A DNA stretch of 64,000 bases from Candidula unifasciata (GCA_905116865.2 CAJHNH020000490.1:144001-208000); one strand, 5' to 3'. Positions 23,715-34,383 are shown, numbered from the stretch's first letter. The notes: generated from the sequence alone by a model not told the origin. Numbers and translations are program-made.

Positions 23715-24400
23715 TAATCTTACTTTCAGCTTCATAGCAAACGGGCCACCCCATAGTTGCTCCACTCCTGTGCCAACGAAAAATACACAGAATGTTCGTC
23801 GCAGTCCCTTGTGGAAAGATTGACAGACTGCTGTCTCAGCATATGCACTAGCATACACATGCATTCAAAGCATACGGTAGCCATCAGAAGTGCTAACACA
23901 AACAGTTTGATATTAGAAATGCAGTTCATCATCGACGGCAGCAGAAGTCTCCAACAGATCAGCAGTTGCGCACGCGATCAATTTTAATCACACAATGGCA
24001 CCACCAATATTGCGACAACAGGCGAGGCGCTATTTTCTTAATCTACAGTTCACAACACGTTGGTCACAGTTGAAAAACATTCCAAATGAAATCCGCAGCT
24101 CACAGGGTCGCACCATGCACTCAACTCAGTAGCTGGCGCGACGAAACTGTATCCTTTCAGTCTACAAATAGATCAAAAATGCAACGGCCACCGTCTGGCA
24201 GAAGCAAAAAATTTGCCTCGACGCGAAACAGCAACCGCGCCTGGCATCCATTTTTCAAATACTGTGCATGAGCAAACATTACCAGAGCAGGTACACACAT
24301 CAGCACAGCAGTGACTGGCCCAAGCTGTAAAACCAAGATAACAGCGACTTGGCCATGTGGTGTAGGCAGCAAAGCTCAACAAATGGGTCTCGGGAAAGAG
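23715..24400. repeat. Dispersed repeat family D, longest copy
   Basis: Shares ordered blocks with 15475-15965 and with 4770-5110. The combined map suggests a unit of at least 500 bp. No terminal repeats, tRNA head or coding frame were identified. Confidence 0.65.
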
Positions 24401-24749
24401 TTAAAGCAACCAGCATTTTCTGTCTTGGTCTGCCTTATTTTTTTTTTAAACCGTTTATCTTTTCAGACATTTTAATGTTTCCTGATTGCTTCTCTTCTTA
24501 CAATATGATTCAATAATACTGTTTGGCTCTTTATTATAGCTGCATAGAATGTTCTAATTTCATAAGCATTTGATAGGCAATTGTTGTTAGCTGCTACTGC
24601 AACAATATATGCAACATTCGTCACCACCACAGAAACTGCTTCTCCTCCATCTGCAAGTTGTTTATAATATTGTTAGTTTACAATTCAAGGCTCACTGCTA
24701 TATATCAGAACAGTTTCAACACTATATTTCCCCTGTGTGGATTTTAGGG

Positions 24750-25075
24750 GCCCCATTGTAGGGGGGAAAAAGAATAAACCCACTGACACCCTCATACTTC
24801 GAAGTCGGAGTGCATCTGTCTGGAAGGCAAGGAACCAACAGTCAGCATAAAATAAGTTTGTTAGTCTTGTTCCAGAATTTCAGTGTTGCGTGCACATCTG
24901 TTTTACAGATTTGAACTATTTCTATGCACACTGCTGGTTCCTTGTTCCTCATGCAGATGCACTCCGAATTCGAAGGATGCCCCTAATTAGTTCATTCTTA
25001 TGACATGCTTGTTTAGGAGACAGGGGTCTTTTTTTTGCTTTCCCCACAAAGGGTCCCCAGAACCATACAGGGAAT
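24750..25075. repeat. Two family A halves in inverted orientation
   Basis: 24750-24860 reads in plus sense (CGGAGTGCATCTGTCTGGAA then GAACCAACAGTCAGCAT); 24865-25075 reads in minus sense (TTCCAGAATTTCAGTGTTGC then TCCTTGTTCCTCATGCAGAT). They meet near 24862. Confidence 0.75.
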
Positions 25076-25081
25076 TTTATT
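25076..25081 (-). promoter_or_regulatory. Polyadenylation signal AATAAA, NGLY1
   Basis: On the minus strand AATAAA lies about 57 nt after the NGLY1 stop, directly before the edge of the family A repeat. It predicts a very short 3' UTR. Confidence 0.6.
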
Positions 25082-25137
25082 CAATTCAAATGCAAGCAAA
25101 TAAGATAAAATACAGTTAACCTGAATGCATACCACAA

Positions 25138-25313
25138 TTAGTTTAAGAATAACTTTATTTCAAATGGGTAGTTATTCACATCATTGGTAGGCTGTCTAAA
25201 GAGCTGTGTGTGTTGCCAAGCATTGTCTCCTTGGCCCCCTTGCATGACTGCTGTAACAGAGAGTGACTGACTGCCATGCAAGTCAAAACTTTGGAACTGT
25301 TGCAAGGCCTCTC
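25138..25313 (-). CDS. NGLY1: NGLY1 exon 5 (terminal, end of PAW)
   Basis: Acceptor ACTATTTCAG; encodes FQSFDLHGSQSLSVTAVM and AWQHTQLFRQ, the closing PAW signature, then TAA at 25140-25138. Confidence 0.95.
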
Positions 25314-28300
25314 CTGAAATAGTGTTGTTTTTATCATTATGCATAAAAATGATATGTTCAATGCCATAAAGTGTCAGGTATGAAATAATTCTTATCACAA
25401 GTTTTCTTACTCGGTTAACTTGAACTGAATAGTCCTCTCAATATAAGGGGTTGACTGACTGACGCTTTTTCTCCTCCAGGATGCTACATAAAGTTTTCTG
25501 ACACTGTTGCACCTCCCAGTCACATCCTGAATGCCACTTTATGAGGCAAATCTCAGATAACCCATTCAACCTCCGAAGAAGTTAGTATTTAGACACAGTT
25601 GTGGATGGGAAAAGTTAAGAAGACAGTAAGTGGTAATTAACCTTCTAGCTTCATAAAAAAAACTTTTAAAAAGTCAAAACATTATCGGAAACTCTCCCCA
25701 AACAAACCAGAGAAAAAAAAAAAAAAACTTTTGAGTCTAGGTCAGTTTTTAACAAATTCCAGGGGGTTAAACCTTAAGAAAACTGAGCCCACAGGCAAGC
25801 CTGCTAGCAACTACAATATCACAGACCCTAAGTCACTAAAAACAATTTACAATTTTGTAAAGACATCTTTAAATTTAAAACTGATATACAAGGTCCGACA
25901 ATCAAGTAATGAGATTTTATTATGGCCGAGACAAAAATGCCACCTATGAAGCAAAGCATGGAATCTAAAAAGGCAGCCTTCATCTATGATCTGTCAACTT
26001 TTCATCGCCGCTCGATAAGCAGACAACAAACAAGACGCCATTCTGCTGACCTAGTCAGAGGTGTATTGTTACGTAATCAGCACAGAGAAAAAGCTAACAT
26101 TAAATTCTTTTTTAAAACTCAGAACAAGCGCCATTGAAACAGTTGAATAGATGCAACAAGTTTATGGAGATAATCGTTTATCTCGTGCACAAATTATTAA
26201 CGATTCAAAAGTGGTGTGGAAATGATTACTAATGCACCTAGACCTGGAGGCCAAATTTCTGTTCGTATCTTTGATGATATTGATGACATCCAAAGGGCCG
26301 TCCGTAACATCAACTTTAAGGGCCATAACAACAGAAGAACTACAGAGGTCATTCCAGTGTTTGTTAGACCATGCCACTTGCTGTATCAATGCACAAAGGG
26401 CTTACTTTGAATAAGATACAGGTTATTTCTTCAACTGTTTATTATTTTAATTTTTATGAAATTAGTCAGACCTTGTAGCAATATATGATGATAAACACTG
26501 AGCAGTGAATATCTGAATTTATTCCATTTGATTAAAAAAAAATATGCCTCTCACTTAAACATACACTATTATATATTCAGTGGAAGTCATATTTTTTAAC
26601 TAACTGACACAGGTTAGTAATGTACTTGATACAACAGACGGGCCATCTTTACTTCCCAGCAATTGTTTTGGAACCAATTTTAGGATAACAGTAATTTACT
26701 ACCTGCGTGAGGAGCCCCTTTTGGAGTGAAATAAGAAAAGACCCACTGCCTTCTAACAAGCATGTCAGACTGACTGACCGACTTTCTACCCCACCAGGAC
26801 ATCACAAACACCCGATAACACAAAGTGCCACCATGTGGATGATGATCACGGTAGAGAGGTTCCAGAAACCGAGTTCAGTCTTTAGGCCATAATTATGGCC
26901 AGGCTATATTGCGGCCTCTGGCAAGAGCCAGAGTGGGACTTCAAATAACGAAAAATGTCATCCTGAAAAGGACGGAAAGTTATTGTGTATGATAAACATG
27001 TCAGAAAAAAAAAGACTATTTAGGGGTTGTTTCCTAAGCAGTCAGAGTGCATCTGTCTGAGACGTGAGGAACACACACTCTGTATATAAATAAGCCAGAT
27101 CTGTAAAAGGGATGTGCATGCAAAACTCAAGTTCTGAAACAAGACTTGAGTCAAGAAGTAGATAACAACTAGAACTTTCCACAGAAGTTTACAGCCAGTG
27201 AACGCTCAGAAAAAGCTTACCAGTCTGTACAAAACAGTTGTCCCCGGCACAGATTCTCCAGCTCACAGATCCATTCTCATAGACTGCGCTCTGTGCTTTA
27301 AATTCCATTTTGCTAATCCTTAGATCAGTATCTAAAACAAATATAAGAAAATTATAACAAACAGCTGCTGACTTTCTTCTTTACACATCATTCAACTCAG
27401 AATCATTAACTCTATCTATCCCAGATAGTATAAGCAAACATCTTAGTTCTTCTCCTGCATTCACCCTCAAAATGGCAGCCGTGCTGTGGTTTACATCTAG
27501 GTTACGATATCTACACCAATCGGCCAAAGACATCCAATTTCAACAAAACCCAAATTAACCATCGCTTACGACATGCTAGGGGGCAGTAGGTTTATCCCCC
27601 CCCCCCCCCCCCCCAGGTCACACACGAGGAACATCTTCAGAATGAAATCTAATAAACCTTCTTAAAAATATATGAGTTTAAGGAACCTTCTCCTTGACCT
27701 AAGCAATCACTGGCTGTCCACTCTGGTGGAACATTTTTGTTGCCTGTACACTTATGGACATCAAGTTCAAGGAATAATTTGGACAGTAATAACTATGGAA
27801 TGAAGTCAGAAGCAGTTGCAGTAACAGAGAAGATGGAATGGGTTATAACAGTTTCCTATGACAGAAAGAGATCAACAATATGACTAAAGTATACAACAAG
27901 TTGGAGTAGTCAATACTTTTATGTATCATGGGTCCATTATATGTCATAATGAAAAGTCCAGATAAAGCCCTGATATCTCTCATCATCATCATGTGATACG
28001 TCAATAAATGTAGGCTATCAAATTTCACCATCCCACATGAACATCAGAAACCAGGTAAGTGTTCTTGTCTCAGCTCACCCATATGATCCATGTATTTATA
28101 TCTTTGCCTTCTCCTTGCTCTCTTTCCATCAATTTTGCCAGTCATAACCAAGTTCTCAAATCCCTTCCTTCTCATACCTTATATGAAAAACGTACTGTAT
28201 TGTCTAATTTGATTCTAATCAGTTTATGACTTTTAATATACACTGAGCTGCCCTTATAGAAAACCCTGGGTATATTTTTTTTTTATCTGCTAGACAGGGA

Positions 28301-31300
28301 TTTGAACTTATAAGTACCAGCTTGGCAGGCAAGGGCACCAGCCCCTGTAGCTCCCTGAGATACATAGTTTCAGAAACAAGACTCCAACTTACCACTGAGA
28401 TCAAATTTCCACACAATTTCTGCAGAAGCTGAGCCTTCTTCTCGTGCTAAATAAACCATCTTCCAGTCAAACTCCTCTTTGCGAAGTACATAAGAGAATG
28501 AGTAAACACAGGCTCCCCAGCCCTGGTATTCCTCATCCTTCGATGATTTGCGTATATATTTATCTGCAGCACAACTGTAAACAATATGAATCATCTCACA
28601 TTCTCTTTCATCCTCTTTTGGGGAGAAGATAAAATTATTCTGCACAACAGGATCTGCAATGGCACCATTTCCAAGCTCCCCACGAGCTTGTCTCCAGGCT
28701 AATGACCCTGTTGAGCGACCCGGTAGATTTTCTGAATCGTTGGTTTTAACTGTGACAAACTCAGCGAGCTCACAGATAAGCCTATGCCACAACTGTTGTT
28801 GTCTTTCTGGTGTTAATGTGAGTAGTTTCTGTTTCCACATGTTGTGAATTGTTCTACGCAGCCAGGCCTCTCTGCAGAGGGTTCGCCTTGCTAATACTTC
28901 ATTATGTTTAGCTGAATATCGCCAAGTGACATCCTGAATTTCGTCACAGGAAACAGCAATGACGTAAGTTAATTTCTTGCCCCAGCCTGACTCGTAAAGG
29001 AGAGGTTTATCACAGATGTTTTCACAAGGGTCACAATGAAGCCAGCGTGACTGGGATTCTGAAAAGACTTCTGTCCATACGTGATCTGTCCAATCCATAA
29101 CATACCTGGCTTCAAAGTCTAAAGCTCTACAACAAAGAGTAAAACAGTCAGCCCATTCACCACATCTTCCAAGGCGGGTGTCTAGTAGTTTTTCAGCATT
29201 TGTATATCGAGGAAATCTGTTAACGTGAGCACAGGTAGTGCATGTGTGTGCTTCGACTCGGCCAGCACCCCATGCCATTTCTTCCATAGATGGAGGAAGA
29301 CTGCTAGTATTCCTAGTTACTCCCCCACATAAAGAACAGGGCAGTGTATCCACCCAATGGAAGAAGGATTTCTTAAACCAGCTAAGCAATGCCAGCAGTA
29401 AATAATCTCTTATGTTTAACGGTTTACTGGCACCAGCATTGGATTCCATATTTCTCTTAGCCTCCAACTCGAGGCTTTCAACTGGTATAATACTTCGAGC
29501 CTTTCGCTTTACAGCAGGATTTTCATAAGACAGAACTCGTTTCATTCCCTCCTTCAGGCGTGCATGAAACTCAGCTTCTGATCTCTGAAACAGAAATAAA
29601 AATATGTTCAATGAACATGTCAGGAACAATCGCCAAAAATAATCTATACTGTTTAAAAGAAAGGAAAAAACATAATTACCCAATAATGCTTTCCTGTTCA
29701 AAAATAAGAAAAGCATAGTTATCCCATGGCATGTTTTTAATTAGTTAATGGGAATGCCTGTACACATAAAAAACCATCAATGAACCAGATGCAAAAGAAC
29801 TGTCAACTGATAGGTTGAACTCTAAGATATCCTGGGGTGCAATCTGAACAATTTCACTCAGTAAATTACCAAAACTATGAATGTCAAAGTTATGATAAAA
29901 TTATGTTCTTTCCACTAGCGACACATATTTTTTTAAAGTAGAGTGCCATTGGATAAATATGTGTTTCCTTTTTTAACAGTATATATTCAAACATTAAAGT
30001 CAGGCTGCTGTATGTTATTTTCCTTCTAGTTTGTGCTGTCTGGTATTATTCATCACGTCTAGCCACAGCCTTCAATCTGATATTCATCCATTGCTTGTCC
30101 TGCTGTGCTAATACATGTCACATAGGCCACACAGTCTATTCCTCCATTCTGTACTATTCTGTGCAATCCCTTTGATATCACTGACGGAATCCAGTCCAGC
30201 ACCTCTGGCATCTCTCACCAAAGTTTGTTTAAGGGTTCTTTTGGACATCCTCGCTTCCTCAGTCCCTTTATTTCCCATTTCAGTGTCTCACACACTGCCA
30301 ATAATTTCTGATATATTTGTTCATTCCTGCCATGACACTAAAATGTCTAGCATATTCTCTACTGGCCTTCTAGCTTTCCAAGTGGCACAACATTCTACAA
30401 TTCCCTCTTCTGATGGAACTTTCAGTTCTCTATGAGTTAATTTCTTTCACGAAATCTCAACTATGTTTTTTACTGTGTATAGTGTCCTTGCATCTTTTAC
30501 AACACCACATATCTGCAGCTGCCACATAATCTAACTGCAGTTCACTTAAGGCAACAAAATATTCACAGCTGGCCACCTAGTCTGTCTTTTCTGTTGTTGA
30601 TCTTTTCAGATGTCACAGTGTTCACTGAATGTCTCTCTCCTCACCAAATAACCAAAGAGTACTGTATAATATGCAGAGGGAAGGACACTTTTCACACCGC
30701 TGGCGCATCAGGCATTTGTGCTAGACCTATATTTTTACTGACCAATTGGCACACAATGAGGTCAACATCCTACTAGCCACCTTTACTTCACCTGGTACCT
30801 ATTAAAGGCTAGGTCTATCAAGGAGCCATAGTCAACTGTTTAAAAAAAAAAATTTTCAATGTGCATTTGAACCCTGGACCTTCAGGCTGATGGATTAGAA
30901 TCTCGCTCCTGTGCCATCCAGCTCTTAATCATAGTTGTACATAATATACTTTCACTAGCCTTTCTTAGGCATTTCATTGCTAGTTACTCTGGCTTTGCAA
31001 GGTATATATAACCTCCATCTTAGAAACTACATCTCCATTGTCTGCATGCTCTACCTAATCTGTCTGCTTACATTCCAAGATCAACTGCCCTACATCAGAA
31101 CAGACTCAACACTAGATTTAATACAACTGGGATAATAAAGCTACATGCTTACAAAAATGTACTTACTGCAAACAGTTCTGCTGGTCTAGTTGTCTGTGTA
31201 ACATCATGACTAGATGGTCTCACTGCTGCAGCAAATGAGGCATGCTGGGCCTGTGCAGGTATACTGGCTGGTTTCACAAGCAACTTTTCCTGTTCTTGCT

Positions 31301-33865
31301 TTAAATCTTCCTTAATTGTTTTAAGAACTTGTAAGTTGGCACCCACGGGCAGCATCAGAAACTCACCATCCTGTGAGTAACAAGTATAGAGAAAATTATA
31401 TTTATATCTTTTAATGACATTTGCAAAACTGCCGACACAGAAGTCTGGTGATCTCTCTGGCAAAACTTTACATCCCAAGTGGAAGAGGAGCAACTAAGTC
31501 AAGTATAAGATTTGCAAATTATGGCTTCCCAACTAATACATTTACCTAATTGCAGCAGTACCAATATTAGTCATAAATTATATAACAATTATTAAACTGT
31601 AGATAAATTTTTGTTTAAGAAAACAAAAAACATATTTCTCATTTGAATGCAGACTATTGGTTGTGCAACTCTCAGGCAGATGTACTTTGACTGCAAAGGG
31701 AAAATCCCAATCAGTCATCTTTTACAAGATGTGTGTTTGTCTGTTGCATCAACCCTACAATTATGTATTACATGTTGCAGGTGATTCATTAACTATTCGG
31801 GCATTAACTATTTCTACACAAGGGATTTCATTTCAATTATTAATTGAATTAGTTAAGTCAAAGGAACAATAAAATTTTGGAAGCCACCATGGTGTATGGT
31901 TACATGCTTGCCTGCGTATCCGAAATCTGCGGGTTCAGATCCTGATGGAGCTGGACTTTTTTTCAGAAATGATTTTGGCTTCTAGGTCGACCCAGCTTTA
32001 ACTCTCGAGTCCCAAGGAATGCATCATATGTTTATAGGTTCCTACCTGGAAGCCCAGTTATTGTATGATGCACCTGATTTTATGTCTCTCTCTACTTCCC
32101 CCTGGGACTGTGGTGCTAAATCCTCTAGGACTCAAAGAGTTGAATGGGTACGAGGTAAAACCCTGAGAAGTAAAGGCCATCAGCGTGATGCTGACTGAGT
32201 GCCAGTTGGTCTATAAACAAACAGGTCTGGCCCTATATACTTGAAGGCACAGAAATGAGTAATATTTTTTTTTTACTTTGAATATGATTTAAGTAATTTA
32301 ACACTGAAGAGAAAACGACAGGGAGGACTGAGAAATGTTTTTGAGCCGTCTCCACAATAAAGCTGGCTGTAATTGATCTCCAACAATCTCTGTCTCTTGT
32401 CTTGATAGTATGCTCTCTCATACTGCTGTTCGTCCATCTAGAAGAGTCTACTGATGTTGACCTCCCAATTGTATTTGTATCGTTGTTGTCTACTTCGGCT
32501 CTCCTAGCAGATTTGGCCGGCAAGTAGGTCGGCTTCGGTTGGCATAGTGGGAGTTCTTTTCCTTGGCCGCACTCACAACAACGAGCGGAAAAAGTCACGA
32601 CTCAAACACGACAGTGAGGTCGACATCAGGGCTGCCAATGCTTGGTTGTGTCCCCCAGATCTGGGTTTTTCTTTTGACACTGCGGGAAAATCTGGGGGTG
32701 TTTTTTTTCTGTGTGTCTGTCTGTGGGTGTTTTGCCGATCTGTAAGCTTTAGGATTAGGGTTTGGGTTAGGGGTAGGGTTACGGTTAGGATTAGGGGTAG
32801 CGTTAGGGTTAGGGGTAGCGTTAGGGTTACGGTTAGGGGTTAGGGGTTAGGTGTAGTGTCAGATGTGACAATTGTGACGCCGTAGTTCCCTATAATCGCG
32901 CACAGTCGCATGCACGCGCAAACAGTCGACGGACGGTGGATGCTACTGACACGGACAATTCGCCACCGATTGGGCACCAGCCGCGCGCTATTGCCGTCAT
33001 ATTTGCCACACTTCCAGTGGCGCCACTCCCACAAACATCAGATTGTCGGCCAGTATTTCGACCTCTTACGTGAAAGTTTTCACATCTAACCCTAACCCTA
33101 GCCCTACCGCTAACCCTAGCACTAACCCTACCGCTAACCCAAACCCTAAGCAACCCTACACGCAACCATAGGACGATGATAGACACCCTACACAACCCTA
33201 CACGCAACCGTATGATGATGATAGACACCCTACGCAGCCCTACGCGCAACCGTAGGATGATAGGTAACCCTAGACGCAACCGTACGCAACCCTACACGCA
33301 CCCGGATGATGGTAGGTAAGTATGTAATTTGATTCGTGACTTTTTCCGCGACTTGTTTTGAGTTTGGCGAAGGGACATAACTCCCACTAAGCCGGCCGAC
33401 GCCGTCTAGCTTGCCGGCCAAATCTGCTAGGAGAGCCTCTACTTCTCTTGCCTTGGACGTTTTCCTCCAGTATGGTTTTGACAGTTTTGAAAATAGTAAA
33501 ACTAATTTATGTATAGAGAAATTAATAAGCGTATAGTTGGTTACTTACTTCTGAAAGAGTTAAGTTAATAATGTTTTGATATTAGTGATGATACTTTACT
33601 ACAATTTTAGCCTAGCGCCCATCAATTGACCAACCTCTATCTCTTCAAATCCCATTTCGAACAGGCACTCCATTCCCCCAGATACAGACAGCAGTTTATT
33701 CTGAATAACTTGGTTAGAAATCCGAATTCTTCTGTACTTTTTATCAGCCGGGTTTTCTAATATATTCCTGGCAAATTTAATTAATATATCTGCCGCTGCG
33801 ATAAATTCTTCCTTTGAATTGTCAGACACCAGCTGTCTGACTGAGCTGTATGATGACGACGCCAT
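25138..33865 (-). CDS. NGLY1: Peptide:N-glycanase (PNGase), complete, 5 exons
   Basis: Joined minus-strand exons 33865-33635, 31370-31167, 29584-28393, 27331-27221 and 25313-25138 give 1914 nt: 637 residues plus TAA. All introns are GT-AG and every phase closes. The enzyme removes N-glycans from misfolded glycoproteins in the cytosol before proteasomal decay. Domains in order: PUB (about 8-77, binds p97/VCP C-terminal tails in known members); a linker; the transglutaminase-like core with zinc cysteines at C228/C231 and C260/C263 (CSLC, CTTC) and catalytic Cys286 (RCGEWADC), His313 (DHVW) and Asp330 (HCDPCEN), spaced 27 and 17 as in animal PNGases; and the PAW sugar-binding region (about 433-637). 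The human enzyme has 654 residues, so this copy looks full length. The start was chosen at the ATG giving MASSSYSSVRQ, because upstream in-frame sequence lies in a SINE. Confidence 0.96.
25889..26475 (+). mobile_element. Mariner deletion derivative (587 bp)
   Basis: Terminal inverted repeats CAAGGTCCGACAATCAAG and its imperfect complement (right end GTCAGACCTTG) flank the element, with TA duplications at 25887-25888 and 26476-26477. Inside are the mariner DNA-binding part (REKANIKFFFK, TNAPRPGGQISVR) and the extreme C terminus (CCINAQRAYFE), in different frames; the catalytic DDE/D middle is deleted. It lies in NGLY1 intron 4. Confidence 0.9.
26740..26935 (-). repeat. Dispersed repeat family E copy
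   Basis: Reverse complement matches 34660-34805 over about 140 bp, e.g. ACTCGGTTTCTGGAACCTCT and GTGGCACTTTGTGTTATCGG on the minus strand. Confidence 0.75.
27005..27215 (+). repeat. Family A copy, abutting NGLY1 exon 4
   Basis: CAGTCAGAGTGCATCTGTCT, ACTAGAACTTTCCACAGAAG and TTACAGCCAGTGAACGCTCA identify the family. Its 3' end lies within about 10 bp of the exon 4 donor at 27220. Confidence 0.8.
27221..27331 (-). CDS. NGLY1: NGLY1 exon 4 (PAW)
   Basis: Acceptor TTGTTTTAG; 37 residues including KMEFKAQSAVYENGSVSW; donor GTAAGC, one base left over. Too short to stand out as an ORF but fits phase and domain order. Confidence 0.92.
27332..28392. other. NGLY1 intron 3, no gene seen
   Basis: Holds a 19-nt C run at 27596-27614 and otherwise unclassified AT-rich sequence. 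Confidence 0.5.
28393..29584 (-). CDS. NGLY1: NGLY1 exon 3 (catalytic core, start of PAW)
   Basis: A single 1192-nt exon from RSEAEFHARLKEG to WKFDLSG holds both zinc CxxC pairs and the whole Cys-His-Asp triad. Acceptor CTGTTTCAG, donor GTAAGT, one base left over. This is unusually large next to the other exons in the window. Confidence 0.96.
29585..30029. other. First part of NGLY1 intron 2, nothing recognised
   Basis: AT-rich intron sequence. The fragment AACTCTAAGATATCCTGGGG near 29818 recalls the Tc1 flank at 47175 but is too short to classify. Confidence 0.35.
30030..30450 (-). mobile_element. Probable LINE tail fragment
   Basis: The minus strand reads MSKRTLKQTLVRDARGAGLD and NSTEWRNRLC, the pattern of the extreme C terminus of endonuclease-RT LINEs (RTLK...W...). 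Stops interrupt it. Clade not determined. Confidence 0.5.
30680..30935 (-). repeat. Family C tRNA-derived SINE
   Basis: GCTAGACCTATATTTTTACT, GACCAATTGGCAC, GAGGTCAACATCCTACTAGC and the right-hand head (CTGGACCTTCAGGCTGATGG) follow the family order. Confidence 0.7.
31167..31370 (-). CDS. NGLY1: NGLY1 exon 2 (end of PUB, linker)
   Basis: Acceptor TACTCACAG, 68 codons from DGEFLMLPVGANLQVLK to PAELFA, donor GTAAGT; phase 0 both ends. The alanine/proline/glutamine-rich second half is a flexible linker. Confidence 0.92.
31640..31735 (-). repeat. Family A fragment
   Basis: GCAGACTATTGGTTGTGCAA and CTCTCAGGCAGATGTACTTT match the middle of family A. Confidence 0.6.
31875..32255 (+). repeat. Family C tRNA-derived SINE, plus sense
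   Basis: The head GGTGTATGGTTACATGCTTG with B box GGGTTCAGATCC is at the left; the body CCTGAGAAGTAAAGGCCATC and tail TGGCCCTATATACTTGAAGG follow. Confidence 0.75.
32489..32496. repeat. Left 8-bp target site duplication
   Basis: TCTACTTC, repeated at 33438-33445 on the other side of the foldback element. Confidence 0.85.
32497..33437. mobile_element. Foldback DNA transposon with telomere-like inner arms (941 bp)
   Basis: Both ends read GGCTCTCCTAGCAGATTTGG inward (28 bp identical, to GGCCGGCAAG), and similarity between the arms continues imperfectly to about 110 bp (GCGGAAAAAGTCACGA on both sides). An identical 8-bp duplication TCTACTTC flanks it. Inside, 32749-32855 is rich in TTAGGG-like units and 33086-33152 in the complementary CCCTAA-like units; the right arm also has a minisatellite of the type CAACCGTANGATGATGATAG. 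No transposase frame is present. 8-bp duplications are known for hAT, P and Merlin-type elements; the terminus does not settle the superfamily. It lies in NGLY1 intron 1. Confidence 0.88.
33438..33445. repeat. Right 8-bp target site duplication
   Basis: TCTACTTC immediately after the right terminus of the foldback element. Confidence 0.85.
33635..33865 (-). CDS. NGLY1: NGLY1 exon 1 (PUB domain)
   Basis: 77 codons ending MECLFEMGFEEIE before GTTGGT; phase 0. An upstream in-frame ATG at 33976 would start inside the family C SINE and was not chosen. Confidence 0.9.
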
Positions 33866-33904
33866 TGTTGACGATGTGGAGTTGTTCCGTACATTTGTGT
33901 GTAC

Positions 33905-34145
33905 ATAAAAACCTGTCCAACGCCTATAGGAGTCGGGACACATAGGGCTTGGTATATTTTTTAAACTAATCGGCACTTGTTTGGCAAGGTGGTCAGCGTC
34001 GCACGGACCTGGTACCCATTTAAGACTGGGTCGACCTGGGAGCCACGGTCATTTTTCTTTAAAAATCTCTAGCACTGTTTAAATTTGAACCCACAACCTT
34101 TAGATTCGCAGACTAGTGTCTAGCCGCTACACCCCGGCGGCTCCC
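33905..34145 (-). repeat. Family C tRNA-derived SINE directly upstream of NGLY1
   Basis: ACATAGGGCTTGGTATATTT, AACTAATCGGCAC, GCCACGGTCATTTTTC and the head GCCGCTACACC (complement of an A box) mark a full copy. Its head is distal and its tail ends about 40 bp upstream of the NGLY1 start codon, in the same transcriptional sense as NGLY1. Confidence 0.8.
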
Positions 34146-34370
34146 GCTATGTTTCAAATATATTTCAGAAAAAAATAAATTTCAGTGGCACTCTTCTGTG
34201 GCAGTTGATACGAGAGTATTCTCGTTACAAAAGCCAAACCATCTCACATGTTGTTCTTTGACTCGAATAATTAGTTTCAGTCTCATTACTCTTCTAATTG
34301 CTTGATTTGTAATTATATCTCTTTACTTAAGTCTAGAGTCTCTTTTGAGACAGTGTTCCTCAACTTATTA

Positions 34371-34383
34371 CCCCCCCCCCCCC
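34371..34383. repeat. Poly-C run (13 nt)
   Basis: Homopolymer in the region upstream of NGLY1. Confidence 0.9.

Noticed and set aside
32749..33152. Possible chromosome end or telomere fusion
   Set aside because: The TTAGGG-like units are degenerate and short, and they lie inside an element with terminal repeats and an 8-bp target duplication, within the NGLY1 intron.
33866..33976. Extended N terminus for NGLY1 from the upstream in-frame ATG
   Set aside because: The added residues would come from a family C SINE tail, and the PUB domain begins normally after the inner ATG.
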